DNA from: Conyzicola nivalis_A
GTDB lineage: Bacteria; Actinomycetota; Actinomycetes; Actinomycetales; Microbacteriaceae
Reading direction: 5' to 3'
Length of the DNA stretch: 64,000 nucleotides
Assembly (NCBI RefSeq): GCF_040548875.1
Contig: NZ_JBEPSJ010000003.1
Coordinates: 248,001-312,000 of the forward strand
The notes under the pieces are model-generated. The model was not told where the DNA came from. It ran no database searches and worked only from the letters and a program-made list of their open reading frames with translations. The position numbers and the translations under genes were made by a program. Position 1 is the stretch's first letter. Each line of letters opens with the position of its first letter. This document shows, piece after piece, positions 41,721-48,911 of this stretch.

Positions 41721-42248
41721 ATGACCGATCGCCCCGCAGCATCCGACATCGAACTCGACTCCCGCGTCGCGCGGGGCAAACGCGTCCTTATGTACGCGGC
41801 TTTCGCGATGCTGCTGTTCTTCCTCCTGAGTCTTCTCAACTTCGTCCTCGCCGGCGGCAGGATGGGCCTGCGCGACACCGCCCGCTGGGATGAGACAGTC
41901 GCCTGGCCGTTCATCCCCCTGCCCGCATTCCTGGTGATCGCCGCAGGCATCGCAGCAGCTGTCGGCGTGTTCATGGCCGTGCCGTACTTCCGGCATGACA
42001 CGGCCGACGACCTCGTGCTGATGGGCGGCGTTTCCATCGTGCTGTTCGGATTCATGTCCCTGTTCTTCGCCGGCGTCTACACGTCGACCGTGGGGATCTC
42101 CACCGGTTTCGACAGCTACCCGGAGCAGGGCCTCGGCTGGCACTGGATCGCCGCGGTGATTCAGGTCCCCGCCGTCGTCGCTCTCGCCGTGCGCGGAGCG
42201 AGCCTGTACCGGGCGCACAGGAATCGGCTCTCGCAGAACGAGGCGTGA
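41721..42248 (+). CDS. Unknown four-helix membrane protein, last gene of the type VII-like cluster
   Basis: A 175-residue protein with four predicted helices (about residues 21-46, 62-88, 97-124 and 139-162) and a charged C-terminal end. No family is recognised. The ATG at 41721 is used; a GTG at 41703 in the same frame would add six residues. It follows the previous gene with a 20-bp gap. Confidence 0.6.
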   Translation: MTDRPAASDIELDSRVARGKRVLMYAAFAMLLFFLLSLLNFVLAGGRMGLRDTARWDETVAWPFIPLPAFLVIAAGIAAAVGVFMAVPYFRHDTADDLVLMGGVSIVLFGFMSLFFAGVYTSTVGISTGFDSYPEQGLGWHWIAAVIQVPAVVALAVRGASLYRAHRNRLSQNEA

Positions 42249-42275
42249 CCGCCGACGCACGCGAGGAATCGCGGG

Positions 42276-43286
42276 CTACGCCCCGACCGTAGAGGCGCGC
42301 ACCACCAGCTGCGGCTGGAACACGATGTGCTCGTGCATGAAGTCGGCGCCGTGCTCGACCTCGCGCAGCAGCAGCTCGACCGCGCGGCTGCCGATCAGCG
42401 CGCTGGGCTGGCGGATCGACGAGAGCGGCACGATCGCAGCGGAGGCGAAGTCGATGTCGTCGTAGCCGATGAGAGCGATGTCCTCGGGCACCCGAAGGGT
42501 TCCCGCCATCGACAGCGCCTGCAGCACGCCGACGGCGATGAGGTCGTTCGCGGCGAAGATCGCGTCGGGGCGCTCCGACTCGGGACGGTCGCGGATCGCC
42601 TCGCCGGCGGTGCGCCCGTGCAGCACGCTCTGCGACTCGACCTCGATGACCTCGAGAGTGACGCCGTCGTGCTGATCGACAGCGCGCCGGGCGCCGCTCA
42701 GTCGGTCGGCGACCTGCCGGATCGACTGCGGCCCGCCGACGAAGGCGATACGGGTGCGCCCGATCGATGCGAGGTGAGCCACGGCCAGGTGCCCGCCCGC
42801 GACGTCGTCGACGGAGACCGATGAGAAGCCGCCGTTCTCGGTGCCGCGGTCGACGAGCACCGTGGGGATGCCGCGCTCGCGCAGCCGCACGAGCCGCTCC
42901 ATCGAGTCGGCGAGCGGTGAGATGAGCACGCCGAGCACGCGCTGCTCCTCGAACAGGTCGAGGTAGGCGTCTTCGCGGGCGATCGTCTCGTCGCTGTTGC
43001 CGAGGATGACCGTGAGATTCGCGTCGGCGGCCTCGTCCTCCGCCCCGCGGGCGAGGTCGGTGAAGAAGGGGTTGCCGACGTCGAGCACAACGAGTCCGAT
43101 GGTGCGGCTGCGTCCCGCGCGCAGCTGGCGGGCGACGTCGTTGCGCACGAATCCGAGCGAGTCGATCGCGGCCTGCACTCGGCCGACGGTCTCGGGCGTC
43201 ACCTTCTCGGGCCTGTTGAGCACGTTCGAGACGGTTCCCACCGATACCCCGGCGAGCGCCGCGACGTCTCTGACGCTGATCGACAT
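42276..43286 (-). CDS. LacI-family repressor of the rhamnose locus (RhaR-like)
   Basis: A 336-residue regulator. The helix-turn-helix is SVRDVAALAGVSVGTVSNVLNRPEKV (recognition helix SVGTVSNVL), and the sensor domain opens GLVVLDVGNPFFTDLARGAED. It is encoded on the opposite strand just before the L-rhamnose transport and catabolic genes, whose two promoters carry TGAAWCGWTTCA-like palindromes. The related candidate site at 43347-43358 lies in its own upstream region, suggesting autoregulation. Ligand inference (L-rhamnose or a metabolite) rests on context. Confidence 0.85.
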   Translation of the reverse strand: MSISVRDVAALAGVSVGTVSNVLNRPEKVTPETVGRVQAAIDSLGFVRNDVARQLRAGRSRTIGLVVLDVGNPFFTDLARGAEDEAADANLTVILGNSDETIAREDAYLDLFEEQRVLGVLISPLADSMERLVRLRERGIPTVLVDRGTENGGFSSVSVDDVAGGHLAVAHLASIGRTRIAFVGGPQSIRQVADRLSGARRAVDQHDGVTLEVIEVESQSVLHGRTAGEAIRDRPESERPDAIFAANDLIAVGVLQALSMAGTLRVPEDIALIGYDDIDFASAAIVPLSSIRQPSALIGSRAVELLLREVEHGADFMHEHIVFQPQLVVRASTVGA

Positions 43287-43346
43287 CGTTGGCCTCTCGC
43301 TGCTACCGGCGCGCAGCAGTCGCCGCGCGGGCGGCGCCGACGCCGT

Positions 43347-43358
43347 TGCATCGATTCA
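43347..43358. promoter_or_regulatory. Candidate autoregulatory operator before the LacI gene
   Basis: TGCATCGATTCA (reverse complement TGAATCGATGCA) matches the rhamnose-locus palindrome TGAAWCGWTTCA at 11 of 12 positions. It lies about 60 bp upstream of the regulator's start. Confidence 0.5.
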
Positions 43359-43409
43359 CCGCCTTCGGCATTCTGGCATGCCGGGGCCGCAAGGCCTATC
43401 TCCGACCGG

Positions 43410-43850
43410 CTATTCGTCCATCGGCGTCAGCACGAAGACGGGTATCTGCCGGTCGGTCTTCTTCTGGTACTCGGCGTAGTCGGGCCAGGCAGCGACGGCC
43501 CGCTGCCACCACTCGTCCCTCTCGGCGCCGGCGACCTCGCGAGCGGTGTAGTCGCGCTTCACAGGGCCGTCCTGCAGTTCGACGTGCGGATGCGCCACGA
43601 GATTGAAATACCAGACCGGATGCTTCGGCGCTCCGCCGAGCGACGCGACGACCGCGTACTCCCCCTCGTGCTCGACGCGCATGAGCGGCGTCTTACGCAG
43701 CTTGCCCGACTTCGCGCCGACTGACGTCAACAGGATGATCGGCCTGCCGCGAAGCTCTGCGGCCTCGGTCCCGCCCGACGCCTCGAAGCGTTCGGCCTGC
43801 TCGCGGGCCCAGTCGGCTGTGCTCGGTTCGTATTCTCCCTGAAGTGGCAT
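43410..43850 (-). CDS. Deazaflavin (F420)-dependent nitroreductase family protein
   Basis: A 146-residue protein of the DDN/FDOR family: GTEAAELRGRPIILLTSVGAKSGKLRKTPLMRVEHEGEYAVVASLGG contains the conserved G-x-K-x-G phosphate-binding turn and the PLM element, with PVWYFNLVAHPHVELQDG following. Such proteins use F420 or FMN to reduce nitro compounds or quinones; the substrate is not predictable. The ATG at 43850 has GGGAG 6 nt upstream and gives the usual family length. Confidence 0.82.
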   Translation of the reverse strand: MPLQGEYEPSTADWAREQAERFEASGGTEAAELRGRPIILLTSVGAKSGKLRKTPLMRVEHEGEYAVVASLGGAPKHPVWYFNLVAHPHVELQDGPVKRDYTAREVAGAERDEWWQRAVAAWPDYAEYQKKTDRQIPVFVLTPMDE

Positions 43851-43880
43851 GCTCCCATTCCACCACCGCCGGAGCGTGTT

Positions 43881-43940
43881 TGCGCGGTTTCGGGACGACC
43901 GCGCGCCGACGCGCATGCGCGGTCGTCCCGGAAGTGCGCA
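43881..43940. repeat. Long imperfect inverted repeat
   Basis: CGGGACGACCGCGC (43891-43904) and GCGCGGTCGTCCCG (43917-43930) form a perfect 14-bp stem, and TGCGC (43881-43885) with GCGCA (43936-43940) extends it past a short mismatch. It lies between the nitroreductase start and the rhamnose promoter. Its half GGGACGACCGC resembles GGGACAACCGC at 19774, suggesting a shared REP-like element. Confidence 0.8.
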
Positions 43941-43981
43941 GACGCCGCCGCAATCGTTGTGAACTCGGTGACAGAAGCGAC

Positions 43982-44011
43982 TTGACGGGCGCGAGAGGCA
44001 GGTCGTAGAGT
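43982..44011 (+). promoter_or_regulatory. Predicted promoter of the rhamnose transport operon
   Basis: TTGACG at 43982-43987 and TAGAGT at 44006-44011 (spacing 18 bp) lie about 60 bp upstream of the ABC ATPase gene and directly before the operator palindrome. Confidence 0.6.
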
Positions 44012-44027
44012 TCACTCGTCTCAAAGC

Positions 44028-44043
44028 ATTAAAACGATTCAAT
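44028..44043. promoter_or_regulatory. Rhamnose-locus operator 1
   Basis: ATTAAAACGATTCAAT contains the near-palindrome TAAAACGATTCA, similar to the site at 50737 (TGAAACGATTCA). Located just after the predicted transcription start, it fits repression by the LacI protein encoded upstream. Confidence 0.75.
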
Positions 44044-44071
44044 CGCCCTCAACGTGGAGGTCTGCTGCAGC

Positions 44072-45655
44072 ATGGCAACCCGAGAAGTACCGACCGTGCC
44101 CGCGGCGTCATCCGGTTCGGCGCAGCTCTCGTCGGCGTCAGGCGCCTCCGCGCAGCCGCAGTCGGTGCTCACCCTCACGGGAGCTGCCAAGACCTTCGGC
44201 CCCGTCGTCGCCCTCGCCGACGGCACGATCGACATCCGCCCCGGCGAGATCCACGCGCTCGTGGGTGAGAACGGCGCGGGCAAGTCGACGCTGGTCAAGA
44301 TCCTCGCCGGCGTGCACTCCCCCGACGCCGGGGAGTTCGTCGTGGGCGGCGAGCATGTCGCGTTCCGCTCCCCGGCAGACAGCAAGGCGGCGGGGATCTC
44401 GGTGATCTACCAGGAGCCGACGCTCTTCCCCGACCTCACCGTCGCCGAGAACATCTTCATCGGCCGTCAGCCGACCGGTCGCGGCGGCATCATCAACCGC
44501 CGCGAGATGAGGCGCCAGGCGCGCGAGCTCTTCGCCACCCTCGGGGTGCCGATCGACCCCGACCGCATCGCGGAGGGCCTCTCGATCGCCGACCAGCAGA
44601 TCATCGAGATCGCGAAGGCCATCTCGCTGGACGCACGGGTGCTGGTGATGGATGAACCGACCGCCGCGCTGTCGGGCGTAGAGGTCGAGCGGCTCTTCAC
44701 CGTTGCGCGCGGCCTGCGCGACAAGGGCGCGGGCATCCTGTTCATCTCGCACCGGTTCGAGGAGGTCTTCGCCCTGTGCGACCGCATCACCGTCATGCGC
44801 GACGGCCGCTACGTCAGCGTGCACGACACCGCCGCGGCGACAGTGCCCGGGATCGTCAAGGAGATGGTCGGCCGCGAGCTCGGCGCCCTGTTCCCCAAGG
44901 TCGTCGCACCGGTCGGCGACACGGTGCTCTCCGTGACGGGGCTCTCCCGGCTCGGGGTGTTCACCGACATCGGGTTCGAAGTGAAGGCGGGCGAGATCGT
45001 GGCGCTCTCCGGGCTCGTCGGCGCCGGCCGCACCGAGGTGGCGCGCGCGGTGTTCGGAATCGACAAGTACGACGCCGGCACGGTTCACCTCGACGGAAAG
45101 CCTCTGCCCGCCAGAAGCCCGCAGGCCTCGATCACCGCGGGCATCGGCTTCGTGCCCGAAGACCGCCGCAAGCAGGGCCTCGTCATGGACCTCTCGGTCG
45201 CCCGCAACGCGACCCTCACCCTGCGCAAATCGCTCGCCAGGTTCGGGCTCATCTCCGGCGCCCGAGAGCGCCGCCTCGCCGAGGAATGGTCCGCACGCCT
45301 GCAGGTGAAGACCGGCTCGCAGGACTACGCCGTCTCCACGCTCTCGGGAGGAAACCAGCAGAAGGTCGTACTCGCGAAGTGGCTGGCCACCGAGCCCCGC
45401 CTGCTCATCGTCGACGAACCGACCCGCGGCATCGACGTGGGCACCAAGGCCGAGGTGCACCGGCTGCTCTCCGACCTCGCCGGCCGGGGCATTGCGATCC
45501 TGATGATCTCGTCGGAGCTGCCCGAGGTGCTCGGCATGGCCGACCGCATCCTCGTGATGCACGAGGGCCGCATCAGCGCCGAGTACTCGCGCGAAGAGGC
45601 GACGGCCGAACTGGTCATGCACGCCGCCACGTCGGCACAGGAGGTAGCCCGTTGA
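44072..45655 (+). CDS. rhaT: L-rhamnose ABC transporter ATP-binding protein (RhaT-type)
   Basis: A 527-residue sugar-import ATPase with two nucleotide-binding domains. The first is canonical (Walker A GENGAGKST, signature LSIADQQ, Walker B VLVMDEPTAAL). The second has a degenerate Walker A, GLVGAGRTE, and signature LSGGNQQKVVLAKWL, as usual for RbsA/XylG/RhaT proteins. The ATG at 44072 (MATREVP) lies 11 nt after GGAGG. The gene overlaps the next permease start. L-rhamnose specificity is inferred from the catabolic genes downstream; the name follows the Rhizobium system, where RhaT is the ATPase. Confidence 0.9.
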   Translation: MATREVPTVPAASSGSAQLSSASGASAQPQSVLTLTGAAKTFGPVVALADGTIDIRPGEIHALVGENGAGKSTLVKILAGVHSPDAGEFVVGGEHVAFRSPADSKAAGISVIYQEPTLFPDLTVAENIFIGRQPTGRGGIINRREMRRQARELFATLGVPIDPDRIAEGLSIADQQIIEIAKAISLDARVLVMDEPTAALSGVEVERLFTVARGLRDKGAGILFISHRFEEVFALCDRITVMRDGRYVSVHDTAAATVPGIVKEMVGRELGALFPKVVAPVGDTVLSVTGLSRLGVFTDIGFEVKAGEIVALSGLVGAGRTEVARAVFGIDKYDAGTVHLDGKPLPARSPQASITAGIGFVPEDRRKQGLVMDLSVARNATLTLRKSLARFGLISGARERRLAEEWSARLQVKTGSQDYAVSTLSGGNQQKVVLAKWLATEPRLLIVDEPTRGIDVGTKAEVHRLLSDLAGRGIAILMISSELPEVLGMADRILVMHEGRISAEYSREEATAELVMHAATSAQEVAR

Positions 45656-46674
45656 GCACCATCACCGAAGAGAAGACGGGCGCGATGCACTCCGTGCGCT
45701 CGTTCCTGCGGGCGAGGGAGATCCCCGTCGCCGGAGCGCTCGTCGCCCTGGTGATCATCACCACGATCATCAACCCGCGGTTCCTCTCGCCACAGAGCCT
45801 CAAAGACCTCATGCTCAACGCGACGATCGTGATCATCCTCGCGGTCGGCCAGGCGTTGGTGATCATCACCCGCAACGTCGACCTGTCGGTCGGCTCGATC
45901 CTCGGCCTCGTCGCCTTCGGCACCGGCACCCTGTTCGACGTGTTCGCCGGCATCCCGATCCCGCTCGTCTTCCTCGCAGGGATGGTGTTCGGCGGGGTGC
46001 TCGGGGCGATCAACGGCCTGCTCGTCACCGCGGCGAAAGTGCCCGCCCTCGTGATCACGCTCGGCACGATGTACATCTACCGCGGTGTGCTCACGAGCTG
46101 GGCCGGGTCGAAGCAGTACTTCTCGGGCGACAACCCTCGGGAGTTCGGCGCCCTGTCGGTCGACACGGTCTTCGGCCTGCCGATCATCACCCTCGTCGCG
46201 ATCGCCGTGGTGATCGCCGTGGGCTTCTTCATGCGGGCGGTGCGCAGCGGACGCGACCTGTACGCGATCGGCTCCGACCCCGACGCAGCGCGGCTGTTCG
46301 GTCTCGCCGTGAGCAAACGGGTCCTCGCGGCCTTCGTCGCGAACGGCGCGCTCGTCGGCCTCGCCGGCGTGCTCTACACCTCGCGGTACAACTCGGTGGG
46401 CGCGCTCACCGGCAGCGGCCTCGAGCTCGACGTCGTCGCCGCGGTCGTGGTCGGCGGCGTCGCGATCTCGGGCGGCACCGGCACGGTGGTCGGCGCGGCG
46501 ATCGGAGCGGTGCTGCTCTCCACCATCACCGGCGCCCTCACGGCGACCCGGGTCGACAAGTTCTGGCAGCAGGCGATCGTGGGTGTGCTCATCCTCTCGG
46601 CGATCATCGTCGACCGCATCGTCTCCGTGCGCAACGCAAGAAAACTTCGAGTGAGTGAGGCACGTGATGTCTGA
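45652..46674 (+). CDS. rhaP: L-rhamnose ABC transporter permease (RhaP-like)
   Basis: A 340-residue permease of the RbsC/RhaP family, about ten helices, with NATIVIILAVGQALVIITRNVDLSVGSILGL and the conserved GLVGLAGVLYTSRYNS region near residue 240. The start is a TTG at 45652 that overlaps the ATPase stop (TTGA); AGGAGG lies 7 nt before it, and the next in-frame ATG at 45685 would cut the first residues. With the next permease it forms a heterodimeric channel. Confidence 0.88.
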   Translation: MSTITEEKTGAMHSVRSFLRAREIPVAGALVALVIITTIINPRFLSPQSLKDLMLNATIVIILAVGQALVIITRNVDLSVGSILGLVAFGTGTLFDVFAGIPIPLVFLAGMVFGGVLGAINGLLVTAAKVPALVITLGTMYIYRGVLTSWAGSKQYFSGDNPREFGALSVDTVFGLPIITLVAIAVVIAVGFFMRAVRSGRDLYAIGSDPDAARLFGLAVSKRVLAAFVANGALVGLAGVLYTSRYNSVGALTGSGLELDVVAAVVVGGVAISGGTGTVVGAAIGAVLLSTITGALTATRVDKFWQQAIVGVLILSAIIVDRIVSVRNARKLRVSEARDV

Positions 46675-47722
46675 GACCCTGACCGCATCGATCGTCAAGA
46701 GCCGTAGCGCCATCGGCAAGCGTCTCATCGGGCACGACGCCGTCATCATCTACGTGCTCATCGCCGTCGTGATCGTCTCGTGCCTGACAGTGCGCTATTT
46801 CGCGTCGACCCTCACCGTAGGCTTCCTGCTCATCCAGGTGATCCCGATCCTGCTGCTCGCCCTGCCGATGGCGCTCGTGATCATCTCCGGAGAGATCGAT
46901 CTCTCCGTGGCATCCATCGCCGGCCTCACGAGCGCCGTCATGGGCGTGCTCTGGCGCGACTCCGGCTGGGACATCGTCACCGTCATGGTCGCCTCGGTGT
47001 TCGTCGGTGTCGTCTGCGGGGCGTTCAACGGCTTTCTGATCACAACGCTCGGGCTGCCGTCGCTGGCCGTGACGATCGGCACGCTCGCACTGTTCCGCGG
47101 CTTGGCGCTCGTGGTGATCGGCGACCAGAAGGTGGCCAACTTCCCCAAGGAGCTCAACATCTTCGTGCTGTCGAAGATCGGGGCGACCGGCATCCCGGTG
47201 GTGATGATCTTCGTCATCCTGATCATCGCCTTCTTCGCGATCCTGCTGCACTTCACCCCCTTCGGCCGCGGGCTGTACGCGCTCGGCTACAGCACCGAGG
47301 CCGCGTCGTTCGTCGGCATCCGCGTCGGCCATGCCAAGTTCTGGCTGTTCATCGCCACCGGCACCGTCGCGGGACTCGTCGGCGTCTTCCTCACCCTGCG
47401 ACTCGCGAGCGCCGGTCCGGACAACGGAACGGGCATGGAGCTCAGCGTCATCGCCGCGGTGCTGCTCGGCGGGGTCTCGATCTTCGGCGGCAAGGGCTCG
47501 ATCCCCGGCGTGATCGGCGGGGTGCTGCTCATCGGCGTGCTCACCTACTCGCTGCGTCTCGCCAAGGTTCCCGAGACCGCGCTCATCATCGTCACCGGAA
47601 GCCTGCTCGTGATCTCGGTCGTGGCCCCCAGCGTCACGGCCTGGGCCAAGGAGCGCATCCGGCTCTCGCGCGTGCACAAAGTCGTCCAGGGGTCGTCGAC
47701 CCTCGGTTCCACCCACGCCTAA
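46667..47722 (+). CDS. rhaQ: L-rhamnose ABC transporter permease (RhaQ-like)
   Basis: A 351-residue permease of the same family, with VALVIISGEIDLSVASIAGLTSAVMGVLWRD and the GTVAGLVGVFLTLRLASAGPDNGTG segment. The ATG at 46667 is used (GTGAGG upstream), giving an 8-bp overlap with rhaP. It pairs with RhaP and the RhaT ATPase. Confidence 0.88.
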   Translation: MSETLTASIVKSRSAIGKRLIGHDAVIIYVLIAVVIVSCLTVRYFASTLTVGFLLIQVIPILLLALPMALVIISGEIDLSVASIAGLTSAVMGVLWRDSGWDIVTVMVASVFVGVVCGAFNGFLITTLGLPSLAVTIGTLALFRGLALVVIGDQKVANFPKELNIFVLSKIGATGIPVVMIFVILIIAFFAILLHFTPFGRGLYALGYSTEAASFVGIRVGHAKFWLFIATGTVAGLVGVFLTLRLASAGPDNGTGMELSVIAAVLLGGVSIFGGKGSIPGVIGGVLLIGVLTYSLRLAKVPETALIIVTGSLLVISVVAPSVTAWAKERIRLSRVHKVVQGSSTLGSTHA

Positions 47723-47753
47723 GCACCAGGCGTACATCCCGAAAGGAAAGACA

Positions 47754-48812
47754 ATGGAGTTATTTTCTGCAGCACGTAACCGAGGCGCTCGTCGCGCCTC
47801 CCTCGCGGCCATCGCCGTCACCGTCGCGCTAGTCGCGACCGGCTGCGCGGCTGGCGGAGACGACGGAGGGGGTGGCGGCGGCGAAGGCGGCGGCGACCTC
47901 ACGATGGCGTTCCTGCCCAAGCAGCTGAACAACCCGTACACCGACGTCGTGCTCGGCGGAGGCGAAGACGGCGCGGAGGAGGCCGGTTTCACCTCGAGCG
48001 TCCTCGGTCCGTTGGAGGCCAGCGCGAGCGCGCAGATCCCGTTCATCGAGCAGGCGACGCAGGAGGGCACCAAGGTCATCGTCATCGCGGCGAACGACCC
48101 CGACGCCGTCGGCCCGTCGCTCTCGGCCGCCCGTGAGGCCGGCGCCAAGATCGTGGCCTTCGACTCCGACACCAACCCCGACTACCGCGACATCTTCATC
48201 AGCCAGGTCGTCGCGAAAGACGTGGCACTGATCCAGCTGGAGATCATCTCCGAGCAGATCGGCGGAGCGGGCGACATCGCGATCCTGTCGGCGACGGCGA
48301 CCGCGAGCAACCAGAACGAGTGGATCAAGTTCATGGAGGAGGAGCTGGAGTCGAACGCCGACTACGCCGACATCAACCTCGTCGCCAAGGTCTACGGCGA
48401 CGACGATGCCGACAAGTCGTTCCAGGAGACCCAGGGTCTGCTGTCGTCGTACCCCAACTTGAAGGGCATCATCTCGCCCACGACGGTCGGCATCGCCGCC
48501 GCGGCCAAGTACCTCTCCACCTCGGACTACAAGGGCAAGGTCGCGCTGACCGGCCTCGGACTGCCGAACGAGATGCGCGAGTTCGTCAAGGACGGAACCG
48601 TGGTCGAGTTCGCCCTCTGGGACCCGGCACAGCTCGGCTACGTCGCGGCGTTCGCCGGCAAGGCGCTCGTCGACGGTGACATCACCGGCGAAGAGGGCGA
48701 CAGCTTCGAGGCCGGCGAGCTCGGCACCATCGAGGTCGGCGAGAACGGCGTCGCGATCGTCGGACCGCCGACGCGCTTCAACGCCGACAACATCGACGAC
48801 TACGACTTCTAA
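47754..48812 (+). CDS. rhaS: L-rhamnose ABC transporter substrate-binding lipoprotein (RhaS-like)
   Basis: A 352-residue type-I sugar-binding protein with a signal peptide and lipobox LVATGC. The mature protein has a Gly-rich spacer (GGDDGGGGGGEGGGD) and the two-lobed fold: AFLPKQLNNPYTDVVLGGGEDGAEEAGF, then IVIAANDPDAVGPSLSAAREAGAKIVAFDSDTNPDY. GAAAGGAAAG precedes the ATG. It delivers the sugar to RhaPQT. Two dispersed repeats separate it from the isomerase-like gene that follows. Confidence 0.88.
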   Translation: MELFSAARNRGARRASLAAIAVTVALVATGCAAGGDDGGGGGGEGGGDLTMAFLPKQLNNPYTDVVLGGGEDGAEEAGFTSSVLGPLEASASAQIPFIEQATQEGTKVIVIAANDPDAVGPSLSAAREAGAKIVAFDSDTNPDYRDIFISQVVAKDVALIQLEIISEQIGGAGDIAILSATATASNQNEWIKFMEEELESNADYADINLVAKVYGDDDADKSFQETQGLLSSYPNLKGIISPTTVGIAAAAKYLSTSDYKGKVALTGLGLPNEMREFVKDGTVVEFALWDPAQLGYVAAFAGKALVDGDITGEEGDSFEAGELGTIEVGENGVAIVGPPTRFNADNIDDYDF

Positions 48813-48843
48813 GTCGTCGGAAACCGCGCGTCCCTGGGCCTGC

Positions 48844-48886
48844 CCTTCGACAGGCTCAGGGACCACCTTCGACAGGCTCAGGGACC
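48844..48886 (+). repeat. Two direct copies of the dispersed repeat
   Basis: The 19-base core CCTTCGACAGGCTCAGGGA occurs at 48844-48862 and again at 48866-48884, in direct orientation 22 bp apart, each followed by CC. They lie in the 99-bp gap between rhaS and the isomerase-like gene and would be transcribed within the operon. Confidence 0.95.
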
Positions 48887-48911
48887 GCATTCGACTCTCC
48901 AGGGAATCCAC

